From positions 1 through 64,000 of the forward strand of contig NZ_BTTW01000015.1 in NCBI RefSeq assembly GCF_036245865.1: a stretch of 64,000 nucleotides of DNA. The letters run 5' to 3'. Made by a program: the position numbers and the translations under genes. Below are positions 27,948-38,049 of this stretch, piece after piece; within the stretch, counting starts at the first letter, position 1, and every line of letters begins with the position of its first letter. Source of the DNA: Corallococcus caeni (GTDB taxonomy: Bacteria; Myxococcota; Myxococcia; Myxococcales; Myxococcaceae). Under the pieces are notes generated by a model, which made no database searches, had not been told where the DNA came from, and was given only the letters and a program-made list of their open reading frames with translations.

Positions 27948-29507
27948 CTACTTCGCCAGCGGCTTGAGGAGGGGGAAAAGAATCACGTCGCGGATGCTGG
28001 CGGCGTCCGTGAACAACATGGCGACGCGATCAATCCCGATGCCCTCACCGGCCGTGGGCGGCATGCCGTGTTCCAGGGCGCGGATGTAGTCCTCGTCGTA
28101 GTCCATCGTCTCCTGCTGGCCCCGCTGCTTCGCGTCCAGCTGGGCCTGGAAGCGGCCCTTCTGGTCCAGGGGGTCGTTCAATTCGGAGAAGGCGTTGGCG
28201 ATTTCCCGGCCCGCGACGAAGAGCTCGAACCGGTCCGTGACTTCCGGGTTCTGGTCGTTGCGGCGGGCGAGCGGGGAGACGGCGGTGGGATACTGGGTGA
28301 TGAAGGTGGGATGGATGAGCGTGTGCTCGACGTGGGCCTCGAAGAGGGCGCCCACGAGCTCGCCGTGGTTCATGGCGTCCACGGCGCGGCGCTCCACCTC
28401 CGAGTGCACCGTCTTGAGCAGCTCGTGACGCAGGCGGTCCACGTCCACCATGTCCTTGTCGGACAGGCCGGGGACGGCCTCGCGGATGGCCTCCGGCATG
28501 GGGATGCGCTTCCAGCCCTTGCCGAAGTCGATGGTGTGCTCTCCGTACTTCACCTTGGAGTCGCCGGTGACGTGGCGGGAGGCCTCCGAGAGCATCTCCT
28601 CCGTGAGGTCCATCAGGTCCACGTACGTGGCGTACGCCTGATAGAACTCCAGCATCGTGAACTCCGGGTTGTGCCGGGTGCTGATGCCCTCGTTGCGGAA
28701 GTTGCGGTTGATTTCGTAGACGCGCTCCATGCCGCCCACCACGAGCCGCTTCAGATAGAGCTCGGGCGCGATGCGCATGTAGAGGTCGATGTCGTACGTG
28801 TTGTGGTGCGTGACGAACGGCCGCGCCGCCGCGCCCGTCACCAGCGGGTGCATCATCGGGGTCTCCACCTCGACGAAGTCGCGCCCGTCGAGGAAGTTCC
28901 GGATGAACTTCACCAGCTTGCTGCGCTTCAGGAAGACCTGCTTCACGTCCGGGTTGGAGACGAGGTCCAGGTAGCGCTGGCGGTAGCGCACCTCCACGTC
29001 CGTGAGGCCGTGCCACTTCTCCGGCATGGGGCGCAGGGACTTGGTGAGGGGCACGAACTTCGTGGCAGACAGGGACAGCTCCCCCGTCTTGCTGCGGAAG
29101 ATGGGGCCCTCCACCGCGACGAAGTCACCCAGGTCGCACTGCTTGAAGACCTCATAGAGGTCCCCCAGCGCGTCCTTCTTCACGTGCGCCTGGATCTCCC
29201 CGGTGCGGTCGCGCAGCTTGATGAACGCGGCCTTGCCGAACGAGCGCATGGCCACGATGCGGCCGGCGACGTCGTAGACGGGCGCGTCCTTCTCCAGGTC
29301 CTCCATGGAGTGGTTCGCGTGCGTGGCCAGGATGTCCGCGGCCCGGTGCCTGGGGGCGTAGCCGTTGCCGTAGGGGTTGAACCCGGCCTCGCGCCACTTG
29401 GCGGCCTTGTCCAACCGCTGCTGGTAGATCTCCTGCTCCTTGGAGCCGAGATCCGCCGCTTCACCGCTCTTGTCGCCTGGGGGGGTCTTGTTATCGGTCT
29501 CGGCCAT
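27948..29507 (-). CDS. lysS: Lysyl-tRNA synthetase, class II
   Basis: 519 residues charging tRNA-Lys. The OB-fold anticodon-binding domain spans about 70-180 (VAGRIVAMRSFGKAAFIKL), followed by motif 2 FRNEGISTRHNPEFTMLEFY and motif 3 GEGIGIDRVAMLFTD near the C terminus. A charged 25-residue N-terminal tail precedes KEQEIYQQRLDKAAKWREAG. The ATG at 29507 is the natural start. It is the most upstream gene of the lol-bam-lpx series and lies 12 bases before LolC/E. Confidence 0.97.
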   Translation of the reverse strand: MAETDNKTPPGDKSGEAADLGSKEQEIYQQRLDKAAKWREAGFNPYGNGYAPRHRAADILATHANHSMEDLEKDAPVYDVAGRIVAMRSFGKAAFIKLRDRTGEIQAHVKKDALGDLYEVFKQCDLGDFVAVEGPIFRSKTGELSLSATKFVPLTKSLRPMPEKWHGLTDVEVRYRQRYLDLVSNPDVKQVFLKRSKLVKFIRNFLDGRDFVEVETPMMHPLVTGAAARPFVTHHNTYDIDLYMRIAPELYLKRLVVGGMERVYEINRNFRNEGISTRHNPEFTMLEFYQAYATYVDLMDLTEEMLSEASRHVTGDSKVKYGEHTIDFGKGWKRIPMPEAIREAVPGLSDKDMVDVDRLRHELLKTVHSEVERRAVDAMNHGELVGALFEAHVEHTLIHPTFITQYPTAVSPLARRNDQNPEVTDRFELFVAGREIANAFSELNDPLDQKGRFQAQLDAKQRGQQETMDYDEDYIRALEHGMPPTAGEGIGIDRVAMLFTDAASIRDVILFPLLKPLAK

Positions 29508-29584
29508 GACGCGCTCTCGTGAAAGGCGCGGCACGCTAGCCAAGCGGCCCCCGGGACGCAACGCATCAGGGAGGCCGTTCTGCT

Positions 29585-29965
29585 TCAGGAAGACATCAAA
29601 AGAAATGCGCCCACCGCCGCGGCCAGCAGCAGCGGGATGAGGATCTCCACCGGGAAGCGGTGGTTGGCGTGGGCCAGGTGCAGCCCGCGCAGGCCGAAGC
29701 GGCGCTGGCGGCGCACGCGGCCCGCCACGAGCGAGGCGAGCGCGGGCGGAGCCTTCTCCCGCTCCACCGAGCGCACGCGCTCCACGGTGCGGGCGTAGCG
29801 GTCCCACCCCTGGCGGCACTCCTCGCAGCCGTCCAGGTGACCGCGCACCGCCTGTTCCTGGGCGGCGGGCAGCTCTTCGTCGGCGAGCGCCAGGAACAGC
29901 GCCCTCGCCTCACGGTGATCCAAACGCGGTTCCACGTCCGTTGACCTCCACCCGCCGCCGCTCAT
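29585..29965 (-). CDS. Anti-sigma factor with zinc finger and C-terminal membrane helix
   Basis: 126 residues. The N-terminal ZAS-type zinc-binding domain has His followed by HLDGCEECRQ (HxxxCxxC, about residues 40-50), and one C-terminal transmembrane helix (VEILIPLLLAAAVGAFLL) ends the protein. This is the layout of membrane-anchored anti-sigma factors that hold an ECF sigma at the membrane until a signal arrives. The ATG overlaps the sigma gene stop by 4 bases, strongly implying a partner relation. What triggers release is not visible. Confidence 0.87.
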   Translation of the reverse strand: MSGGGWRSTDVEPRLDHREARALFLALADEELPAAQEQAVRGHLDGCEECRQGWDRYARTVERVRSVEREKAPPALASLVAGRVRRQRRFGLRGLHLAHANHRFPVEILIPLLLAAAVGAFLLMSS

Positions 29966-30609
29966 GGTTCGAAGCGCCCCAGCAGGTCCGCCAGCTTCTC
30001 GCGTGCCCGGTGGAGCCGGCTCTTCACGGTCCCCTCGGGCAGCTCGGTGATGTCGACAATCTCGTCGTAGCTCAGGCCCTCGATGTCGCGCAGCGCCACC
30101 AGCATGCGCGCATCCGGGTCCAGTTGGGAAATGGCCCGCTGCACCCGGGCCCGCTCGCGCGCCACGTCCAGGGCGGCGTCCGGCTGCGGCGGGGCGCCTC
30201 CGCCCTCCGCGATGGCGGCGGCGCTCACCTCGTCGTAGACCTCCGAGCGCCCGCGCCCCCGGCGTTGGAGGTACTTCAGCCGGTTGAGGCAGTGGTTCTT
30301 GGAGATGCGGAACAGCCACGTGGACAGGCGCGCGTCCTCGCGGAAGCGCCGGACGTTCTGGTGCACGCTGACGAAGATCTCCTGCACCAGGTCGTGGGCC
30401 TCCTCGCGGTCGCCCACCATGCGGAAGCAGAAGTCGTAGAGGCGGTCCTGGTGTTCGCGCACCAGGGACTCGAAGGCCTCCGGGTCCCCGCGCCGCAGCC
30501 GGACGAGCAGCGCCTGTTCCTCGCGGCGGGCGGCCTCGCGACGCGGGTCGGCGGCGGCCTTGGAGGCCAGGGCCTGCTGTCCGACGTCGAGCACTCCGCC
30601 CGGTGACAC
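29962..30609 (-). CDS. ECF RNA polymerase sigma factor (RpoE-like)
   Basis: 215 residues. Region 2 spans about 40-105 (FESLVREHQDRLYDFCFRMV, DLVQEIFVSVHQ, STWLFRISKNHCLNRLKYL), a variable linker follows, and region 4 spans about 150-210 (LDPDARMLVALRDIEGLSYD, PEGTVKSRLHRAREKL). GTG 30609 is chosen because GGGAGG lies 5 bases upstream; GTG 30633 is an alternative. It is followed by its likely anti-sigma gene. A GGAACC/GTCAG promoter at 30664-30692 suggests it drives its own operon. Confidence 0.92.
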   Translation of the reverse strand: MSPGGVLDVGQQALASKAAADPRREAARREEQALLVRLRRGDPEAFESLVREHQDRLYDFCFRMVGDREEAHDLVQEIFVSVHQNVRRFREDARLSTWLFRISKNHCLNRLKYLQRRGRGRSEVYDEVSAAAIAEGGGAPPQPDAALDVARERARVQRAISQLDPDARMLVALRDIEGLSYDEIVDITELPEGTVKSRLHRAREKLADLLGRFEP

Positions 30610-30663
30610 CCGCGCCTCCCGTGTAAGGCCCACTCCATCCTACCGCACCACCCTGCCCCGCCC

Positions 30664-30692
30664 CCTGACACCGGCCTTCCGAAAAAGGTTCC
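30664..30692 (-). promoter_or_regulatory. Putative ECF sigma autoregulatory promoter
   Basis: Minus-strand GGAACC (30687-30692) then, after a spacer beginning with a T run, GTGTCAGG (30664-30671). GGAAC plus a GTC-type -10 about 17 bases on is the group-4 (ECF) sigma consensus. It begins about 9 bases after the prfB terminator and would give a leader of roughly 45-50 bases to the sigma start codon. Confidence 0.55.
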
Positions 30693-30700
30693 CGGGCACG

Positions 30701-30734
30701 AAAAACCCCTCCCGGCCTTGGGGCCCGGGAGGGG
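30701..30734 (-). terminator. Rho-independent terminator of prfB
   Basis: On the minus strand CCCCTCCCGG (30725-30734 side) pairs perfectly with CCGGGAGGGG (30706-30715 side) across a 9-base loop and is followed directly by TTTTT (30701-30705). It lies 36 bases after the prfB stop and insulates prfB from the sigma operon. Confidence 0.9.
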
Positions 30735-30769
30735 TGGGAGGCGTCCGGACAGGGCCGCCGGAGCCTGCC

Positions 30770-31892
30770 TTAGTCCGCGGAGGCGTTGCGGTTGGGGTTC
30801 TTCACGCCCAGGAGCTGCGCGGTGACGAACTCGTCCAGGTCGCCGTCCAGCACCTTGTCCACGTTGCCCGTCTCCACGCCGGTGCGCAGGTCCTTGACCA
30901 TGCGGTACGGCGCCAGCACGTAGCTGCGGATCTGCGAGCCGAAGGAGATGTCCTTCTTGGCCGCCTCCGCCGCGTCGCGCTCGGCATCGCGCTTCTTCAT
31001 CTCCAGCTCGTACAGGCGGCCGCGCAGGATCTGGAAGGCCATGTCCTTGTTGGCCGACTGCGAGCGCTCCGTCTGGCAGGTGATCATGATGCCCGTGGGC
31101 AGGTGCCGCAGCTGCGCCGTGGACGACGTCTTGTTGACCTTCTGGCCACCCGCGCCACTGCCGCGGATGAACTTCAACTCGTAGTCCTTCTCCGGCAGGT
31201 CGATCTGGATGCTGTCGTCGACCTCCGGGTACACGTCCACGGACGCGAAGGCCGTCTGCCGGCGCGCGTTGGCGTCGAAGGGGCTGATGCGCACGAGCCG
31301 GTGCACGCCCACCTCCGCCTTGAGGTAGCCGTAGGCGTTCTCGCCCTCGATGCGCAGCGAGACGTTCTTGAAGCCCGCCTCTTCGCCCGGCAGCGCGTCG
31401 CTGATCTCGACCTTCCAGCCCTTCGTCTCGCCGTAGCGCGTGTACATGCGCATGAGCATGGCGGCCCAGTCCATGGAGTCCGTGCCGCCCGCGCCCGGGT
31501 TGATGTCCATGAAGCAGTTGCTGTGGTCCTGGGGCCCGGAGAGCATCCGCGCCAGCTCCAGCTTCGCGACCTCCGCCTCCAGCGACCCGAGCGAGCCTTC
31601 GGCTTCCTGCGCGCTCGCCTCGTCGTTCATCTCCGCCGCCAGCTCCAGCAGCGTCTGCGCGTCGTCCAGCCCGCGCATCGTCTTGTCGAAGGCGCCCACG
31701 CTGGCCTCCAGCGTGGACTTCTCCTTCAGGAGCCCCTGGGCCTTGGTGTTGTCATCCCAGAAGCCGGGCTGCGTGGAGTCACGTTCAATCAGCGCGATGC
31801 GGGACCGCTTGCGGTCCAGGTCAAAGATGCCCCCGGAGCGCGTTGAGGCGCTCCTTCAGGGCGTTGATCTTCTCCATCGAATCGTTCGCCAT
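30770..31892 (-). CDS. prfB: Peptide chain release factor 2 (programmed +1 frameshift)
   Basis: Terminates translation at UGA and UAA. The gene is in two frames: ATG 31892 to an in-frame TGA at 31821-31823 (23 codons), then the +1 frame from 31822 to 30770 (350 residues), total about 373, close to E. coli RF2 (365). The catalytic GGQ lies in RGSGAGGQKVNKTSS and the recognition element appears as SPF (RISPFDANARRQ), the RF2 version of the tripeptide anticodon. It ends before a strong terminator. The short first frame makes the gene look truncated unless the frameshift is recognised. Confidence 0.96.
31820..31836 (-). other. prfB +1 programmed frameshift site
   Basis: Minus-strand CGGGGGCATCTTTGAC: an SD-like G run, then CTT slippery codon, the UGA stop at codon 24, and C after the stop. 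E. coli prfB has AGGGGGTATCTTTGAC. Low RF2 lets the ribosome slip forward at CUU, so RF2 controls its own synthesis. Confidence 0.93.
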
Positions 31893-31942
31893 GGTGTTCG
31901 TCGTCTCCTTCGTATCGAAACAGTTGGGAAAGCCGGGGTGTT

Positions 31943-33262
31943 TCAGGAGGCCTTGAGCGACGACACCGGCGCATCCTGACGGGGCTGCGTGCGCGCCGTT
32001 CCTGGCACGAGCGCCCGCAGGCGGTCCAGCCAGAAGGCGCCGGCCATGCCCAGGGAGATGGGCAGGATGAGCGCGATGGCGCGCCAGTTGTCCTGGTCAC
32101 ACCAGGGCAGCACCTTGAGCGCCAGCCCCAGCGCGCCCGTGGCCGCGAGCAGGCCCCACACCCACTTGAGCCGCGCGCGCGCCTTCGCGCTGTTCCAGGT
32201 GAGGCGCAGGCCGTACGGCACGGCCAGGAGCGTCAGGGGGTTGGCCAGGAAGAGGTTCTCATTGTGGTGGGTGACGACGTGGTTCGTGCCCACCCACATG
32301 ATGACGAGCGCCAGCCCCGGGATGCCCAGCACCAGCCCCACCACCACGTTCTCCAGGCCCAGGAGGATGCGGGCCGCGCGGCTGCCCCTGCGCTCCCACG
32401 CGGCCAGCCCCAGGGCGGCGCCGCCCAGGAGCACGCCCAGCGCCAGGATGTACGGGCCAAAGGCCGGCGGCCGCGCGGGGGGCCGGGGACGGGAGGACGC
32501 GTAGTAGTCCCACTGCTTCTCCACCAGCGGCACGGGCCTGCCGTCCGGGCCCGGCACCTTCAGCTCCGCCACCTGCTGCTCCAGCTCGTCCGGGAGGAAG
32601 GCCTCCTCGCGGCGGGTGATGGGCTTGTCGATGGAGTCGTTCATCATGAAGTCGAGCAGGAAGCTCATGGGCGGGCTCACCGCCGTGTAGCGCCGCGTGT
32701 GCTCGCGCAGCGTCATGCGGGCCGGGGCCTTCTCCGCCTCCGACAGCCGGCCGCCGACGGCCACGTCGATCATGTCGCGCAGCCGCGTCACGCAGTTGTC
32801 GCTGTAGTGCTCGTAGAGGTAGTCGCGGTTCTGCGGCAGCACGTTGTCCGCCAGCTTCTTCGCCACCGTCACGCGCTGCTCGGGCGTGAGGTTGAGCTCC
32901 TGCACGCGCACGTCGCGCCGCTCCGACTTGTAGAAGCGGAAGGTGCCGTTGACGCTCGACTCACCGACCCAGAACTCCAGGCGGCCCTTGGCGAAGCGCA
33001 CCACCGTCTGGTCGTCGAACGAATACATCCCGTAGTTGTAGAGCCGCTGCAGGTTCCGGGCGCGGTCCTCCACCACCAGCGAGCCGTGGCCCCACCAGGA
33101 GAAGACGTCGTCGCCGGGGCTGAAGGTCACCAGCCAGATGGACAGGTCCTCGCCCCGGCTCTCGCCCGTACCCCACGGCGGCACCGGCGCGGCGCGCGCG
33201 GAGGACGCGGTCAGCAGGAGACCCAACAGGCTTGCGACGACGAGAGACGACAGGCGGGGCAT
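31943..33262 (-). CDS. DUF4105 (Lnb N-terminal periplasmic domain) membrane protein
   Basis: 439 residues. Signal peptide (LVVASLLGLLLTASSARA), then a periplasmic domain of about 240 residues with SIWLVTFSPGDDVFSWWGHG, YNYGMYSFDD, FWVGESSVNGTF and the conserved Asn-Cys element YEHYSDNCVTRLRD, which match DUF4105. About four C-terminal membrane helices follow from residue 275. DUF4105 resembles NlpC/P60-like cysteine peptidases, with Cys and His here consistent with catalysis, but the substrate is unknown. ATG 33262 gives the cleaner signal peptide than GTG 33277. Confidence 0.82.
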   Translation of the reverse strand: MPRLSSLVVASLLGLLLTASSARAAPVPPWGTGESRGEDLSIWLVTFSPGDDVFSWWGHGSLVVEDRARNLQRLYNYGMYSFDDQTVVRFAKGRLEFWVGESSVNGTFRFYKSERRDVRVQELNLTPEQRVTVAKKLADNVLPQNRDYLYEHYSDNCVTRLRDMIDVAVGGRLSEAEKAPARMTLREHTRRYTAVSPPMSFLLDFMMNDSIDKPITRREEAFLPDELEQQVAELKVPGPDGRPVPLVEKQWDYYASSRPRPPARPPAFGPYILALGVLLGGAALGLAAWERRGSRAARILLGLENVVVGLVLGIPGLALVIMWVGTNHVVTHHNENLFLANPLTLLAVPYGLRLTWNSAKARARLKWVWGLLAATGALGLALKVLPWCDQDNWRAIALILPISLGMAGAFWLDRLRALVPGTARTQPRQDAPVSSLKAS

Positions 33263-33312
33263 CGTTCCATCCAACACGAGACACGGGAGGCCGCAAGCCC
33301 CCCGGCGGGGTT

Positions 33313-34194
33313 TCAGATGAGCTTCGCCCGGCGGGCGCGCGAGTCGATGGTCAGCGAGTCCGCCACCATGCCCCGCTCGCCCAGGAGCTGCTCCTCCAGG
33401 GCGGCCATGCGCTTCGCGTCGCGCGGCTTCTCATGGTCGTGCCCCAGCAGGTGCAGCAGGCCGTGCGCGAGGTAGCGACCCATCTCCGACTCCAGCGTGC
33501 GGCCGTACTCCTTCGCCTGCCGCTTCGCCGTGTCCAGGGAGATGACCACGTCGCCCAGCGGGCGCGGGCCCGGCGTGCCCTTGGGCTGGTCCCCCGCCGG
33601 GAAGGACAGCACGTCCGTGGCCTTGTCCTTCTGGCGCCAGGTGCGGTTGAGCCGGCGGATGGCCCGGTCCCCCACCAGCGACAGGGACAGCTCGCAGTTG
33701 GTGAGCCCCAGGCGCTTGAGGTAGTCGCGGCCCCAGGTGGAGAGCAGGCGCTCGTAGTCCTCGCCCTGCCCGTGCGCCACCTGCACCGTCACCTGGTTGT
33801 CCGCGGCCTTCGCCCTGGGCTCCGGCTTCTCGATGTGGGCCAGCTCCACGCGGAACGCCGGCGCGCAGACGGACCAGTAGTCACACGCGCCCTGGCTGTC
33901 GTTGCGGTACACGACGCGCTTGCCGCGCGGCACCAGCCCCACCTCGCCCGCGCCAATGCGTTCGCGCTTGCCGTCCACCACGAGGGTGAGCTCGCCCGTG
34001 AGCACGAGCACCACCTCGTCGAACTCCGGCGTCTGCGCGGGTTCGCTCCAGCCCGGCGGGGCCCGCATGCGCGCCACCGACGCGGACTCCGTCTGCGTGC
34101 TCGCGACGCCGACGAACTCCTCGATGCGCTTGCCGTCGTCCCGCGGAATCACCTTGCCCTTGCGCAGCTTCACGCCCTCCACCTTGCGGCTCAT
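33313..34194 (-). CDS. ybeY: Cupin-YbeY fusion: endoribonuclease YbeY with N-terminal cupin domain
   Basis: 293 residues, nearly double normal YbeY (155 in E. coli). Residues 1-125 form a cupin barrel (TPEFDEVVLVLTGELTLVVD, GAGEVGLVPRGKRVVYRN), though the metal-binding His set is mostly missing. Residues 135-293 are YbeY: TDVLSFPAGD and the zinc motif HGLLHLLGHDH with H244, H248 and H254. YbeY is a single-strand RNase in 16S rRNA 3' maturation. No stop codon separates the halves. Its ATG overlaps the pgpH stop by 4 bases, and phoH-pgpH-ybeY is a conserved operon. Confidence 0.92.
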   Translation of the reverse strand: MSRKVEGVKLRKGKVIPRDDGKRIEEFVGVASTQTESASVARMRAPPGWSEPAQTPEFDEVVLVLTGELTLVVDGKRERIGAGEVGLVPRGKRVVYRNDSQGACDYWSVCAPAFRVELAHIEKPEPRAKAADNQVTVQVAHGQGEDYERLLSTWGRDYLKRLGLTNCELSLSLVGDRAIRRLNRTWRQKDKATDVLSFPAGDQPKGTPGPRPLGDVVISLDTAKRQAKEYGRTLESEMGRYLAHGLLHLLGHDHEKPRDAKRMAALEEQLLGERGMVADSLTIDSRARRAKLI

Positions 34195-36704
34195 GACATG
34201 CCCGCCGTTCGCACCTTCGAGTCCTTCGCTTCCGTCTTGGCGGGCGCGGGCGCCATCATCAGCGGCGCGCCCCCGGCCTTGCCCCCACCCATGGCGCCCG
34301 CCGGGTAGACGGGACGCGTGTGGTAGATGCCCTCCAGCGTGTGCAGGAAGGACTGGGCGATGAGGTTCAGGTCCTTGAGCGTCAGGTCGCACTCGTCGAG
34401 CTGGCCCTCGGAGAAGATGATGTTGATGATCTTCTGCACCTGCGCCTGGAGCTTCGCGCTGGTGGGGTCCGGCATGGAGCGCGTGGAGGCCTCCACCGCG
34501 TCGGCGATCATCACCAGCGCCGCCTCGCGGAACTGCGGCTTGGGGCCCGGGTAGCGGTAGATGCTCTCGTCGATGGGGGGCGCGCCTTCCTTGCCCTCCT
34601 GCTCCTTCAGGGCCTTGTGGAAGAAGAAGCCCACCGTGCGCGTGCCGTGGTGCTGGGGGATGGCGTCCGCCACCAGCTTGGGCAGGCGGTACTGCCGCGC
34701 CATCTCCAGGCCTTCCGTCACGTGGCGCTTGATGATGACCGCGCTCATCGCGGGCGCGAGCCCGTCGTGCCGGTTCTCCCCCTTCTGGTTCTCCCCGAAG
34801 TAGAGCGGGTTCCGGCCCTTCCCGATGTCGTGGTAGTACGCGCACGAGCGGGCCAGCAGCGGGTTGGCGCCAATCGTCTCCGCCGCGTTCTCCACCAGCG
34901 TGCCGATGATGATGGAGTGGTGGTACGTGCCGGGCGCCTGGACGATGAGTTCCTTGAGCGCCGGGTGGTTCAGGTTCGCCAGCTCCAGCAGCTTGATGTC
35001 CGACGCGTAGCCGAACGTGGCCTCGATGAGCGGCGTCAGCGCCATCACCATCACCGGGACGGCCAGCGCGGTGCCGACGAACGCGCACAGCGCCGTGACG
35101 ACGGTGTCCCCGGCCAGGCCCTTGCCCTCCACGAGGAACAGGAACAGCACCGCGATGAGGTTGGCGATGCCGGTGACGAGGCCCGCGCGGAAGATGCCCA
35201 CGCGGTCCTTCGCCTTGACGATGCGGTCCGCCGCCACCAGCGAGCCCACCAGCGTGTAGATGCCGAACGCCAGCGAGTTGCCCAGCATCACGCCCGCGAG
35301 GCACGCGAACACCATGGCGAAGAACAGCGCCAGCTCCTGCGCGAGGATGAAGCGCACCAGCATGGCGCCCGCCGCCACCGGGAAGGCGTAATAGAACGCT
35401 TCAATGGGCAGCGCCGTGTAGCGGTCCTGCACCGCGTCCGCGATGGACACCCAGACCTGGAGCAGGCCCAGCAGGCCCACCAGCAGCAGGCCCAGCAACA
35501 TGCCGTCCTTGCGCGTGGGGCGGAAGCGGCGGAAGGCCGCGCGGCAGAAGCCGTAGAAGCACACCACCAGCAGCGCCACCAGGCCCGTGCCGCCCACCTG
35601 GAGCTGGAGCAGGTCCAGCCGGTCCGTCTGCGCGCGCATCCCGCGCAGCATGACGAGGTGCGTTTCGTTGACGAGCTCGCCGTCGCCGATGACGCGCTGG
35701 CCCTTCTTGATGGCGATGACGGCGTCCTTCACCGCGTCGCCCGCGAGCCGGCGGCGCAGGTCCGTCTCCGCGATGTTGATGGTCAGGCTGGGGCGCACGA
35801 GCCGCTTGGCGATTCGCAGCACCGCGCGGCGCTGCACCGCCGGGGCGTCCGGCAGCACGTTGCCGGGCACGGAGGCGAACCGGTCCAGCTCCTGGTGCGC
35901 CTCCCGCATGTCCACCACCTGGGCGGCGCCCGCGGGCAGCGTCTCCTCGTTCTTGTGCTGCACGTCGCGCACGGTGAGGCCCTGGGGCGCTTCCCGCACC
36001 AGCTCCTCGCGCGAGCCGGCCACGTACACCTGGCCGCCATCCGCGCGGTAGGCGCGGTCGAGCAGCACCAGGGTGGCGGCCTCCGCGTCTTCCGAGAAGC
36101 CGTTGGCGACGAGCGCCTGGAAGTCCTCGTTCTCCAGCCCCGCGTCCCGCTGGCCGAAGAGCTGCTCCAGGAACTGGGCCTGCATCTCCTCGCGGTCGTG
36201 GCGCTGGCGCTCCAGGGCCTCGGGCGTGAGCGGCGCGGGGCGGCGGCGCCTGGGCGCGCCCTCCTCCGGCGGGGCCTCGTCGGCGTGGGCCTCCTTCTCC
36301 TCCGCCAGGTGGTCGCGCGCGGAGGCGAAGGCGGCGCGCACGGACGCGCGCAGGTTGCCCACCACCGCCGGGTTGAGGTCGTACACCGGGCGCACGGCGC
36401 TCCGGGCCTCGCGGCGGCGCTGCTCCGTCATGGCCTGGTGGACGATGTCGTAGTCGCGCGCGGCCTTGAAGCCGGCGGGCGAGTTGGCCCGGAACGGCTT
36501 GCCCACGTTGTCCTGGGTGAGCGCCGGGATCTGCTGGCTGTAGAGCCCCGGGGAGATGACGAAGCCCGCCCCCACGGAGACGACGAGCAGCAGCAGGCCC
36601 TGCACGACGCGCCGGCCCCAATCCCCACTGCGCCCCAGCCCCAGGCGGACCGCGAGCGCGTCCAGCGGACTGGGCCCGGGGGTTGGTGATTCAGGATCGG
36701 CCAT
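34191..36704 (-). CDS. 7TM-HD family phosphodiesterase (PgpH type)
   Basis: 837 residues: N-terminal helix (VVQGLLLLVVSVGAGFVI), a large extracytoplasmic 7TMR-HDED domain (about 60-370), a seven-helix membrane block (about 385-570) and a cytoplasmic HD domain with TYHHSIIIGTLVENAAE near 592, YYHDIGKGRNPLYF near 622, and IPQHHGTRTVGFF. PgpH in Listeria hydrolyses c-di-AMP; whether this organism makes c-di-AMP is not shown here. It lies between phoH and ybeY, the usual order. ATG 36704 is chosen over a start 15 bases upstream. Confidence 0.93.
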   Translation of the reverse strand: MADPESPTPGPSPLDALAVRLGLGRSGDWGRRVVQGLLLLVVSVGAGFVISPGLYSQQIPALTQDNVGKPFRANSPAGFKAARDYDIVHQAMTEQRRREARSAVRPVYDLNPAVVGNLRASVRAAFASARDHLAEEKEAHADEAPPEEGAPRRRRPAPLTPEALERQRHDREEMQAQFLEQLFGQRDAGLENEDFQALVANGFSEDAEAATLVLLDRAYRADGGQVYVAGSREELVREAPQGLTVRDVQHKNEETLPAGAAQVVDMREAHQELDRFASVPGNVLPDAPAVQRRAVLRIAKRLVRPSLTINIAETDLRRRLAGDAVKDAVIAIKKGQRVIGDGELVNETHLVMLRGMRAQTDRLDLLQLQVGGTGLVALLVVCFYGFCRAAFRRFRPTRKDGMLLGLLLVGLLGLLQVWVSIADAVQDRYTALPIEAFYYAFPVAAGAMLVRFILAQELALFFAMVFACLAGVMLGNSLAFGIYTLVGSLVAADRIVKAKDRVGIFRAGLVTGIANLIAVLFLFLVEGKGLAGDTVVTALCAFVGTALAVPVMVMALTPLIEATFGYASDIKLLELANLNHPALKELIVQAPGTYHHSIIIGTLVENAAETIGANPLLARSCAYYHDIGKGRNPLYFGENQKGENRHDGLAPAMSAVIIKRHVTEGLEMARQYRLPKLVADAIPQHHGTRTVGFFFHKALKEQEGKEGAPPIDESIYRYPGPKPQFREAALVMIADAVEASTRSMPDPTSAKLQAQVQKIINIIFSEGQLDECDLTLKDLNLIAQSFLHTLEGIYHTRPVYPAGAMGGGKAGGAPLMMAPAPAKTEAKDSKVRTAGMS

Positions 36705-36862
36705 GGGGGAACTCCTCACCCTGCGAAGACGTCAAGGCTCCCTAGAAGGAAGCAGCGACGGGGAAAATTCGTGAGGGTGGGACAGCCGCCGCCCGGACGC
36801 CAGTTCGCTCTGCGAAAAATGCGGGTAAACCAACAGGCGACGGTGTGGGCCCACCAACGACT

Positions 36863-36900
36863 CCACCCCCGCCCCGGCGCATGCCTGGGAGCGGGGGTGG
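36863..36900 (-). terminator. Hairpin between phoH and pgpH
   Basis: CCACCCCCGC (36863-36872) pairs perfectly with GCGGGGGTGG (36891-36900) across 18 bases, about 22 bases after the phoH stop in the leftward sense. No T run follows. It may be a partial terminator or processing site that lowers pgpH-ybeY relative to phoH. The rest of 36705-36921 shows no gene. Confidence 0.45.
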
Positions 36901-36921
36901 CGGGTGTGCGACGTCTCGACT

Positions 36922-37953
<1,032 letters not shown>

Positions 37954-38049
37954 TGCGCGTCGTTCCTCGTTCAGTGATCGCTCGCCTTCAAGTTAACGCC
38001 GCCCCTCCCCCCATGCCCGCCATCTCACGACGGCGAGCCTGCCTGCGGG

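Noticed and set aside
34195..35304. Long upstream extension of the cupin-YbeY frame
   Set aside because: It is an out-of-frame reading of pgpH; ATG 34194 overlapping the pgpH stop is the natural start.
34320..36689. A 789-residue rightward open frame opposite pgpH
   Set aside because: His/Arg/Val-biased shadow of the 7TM-HD gene with no motifs.
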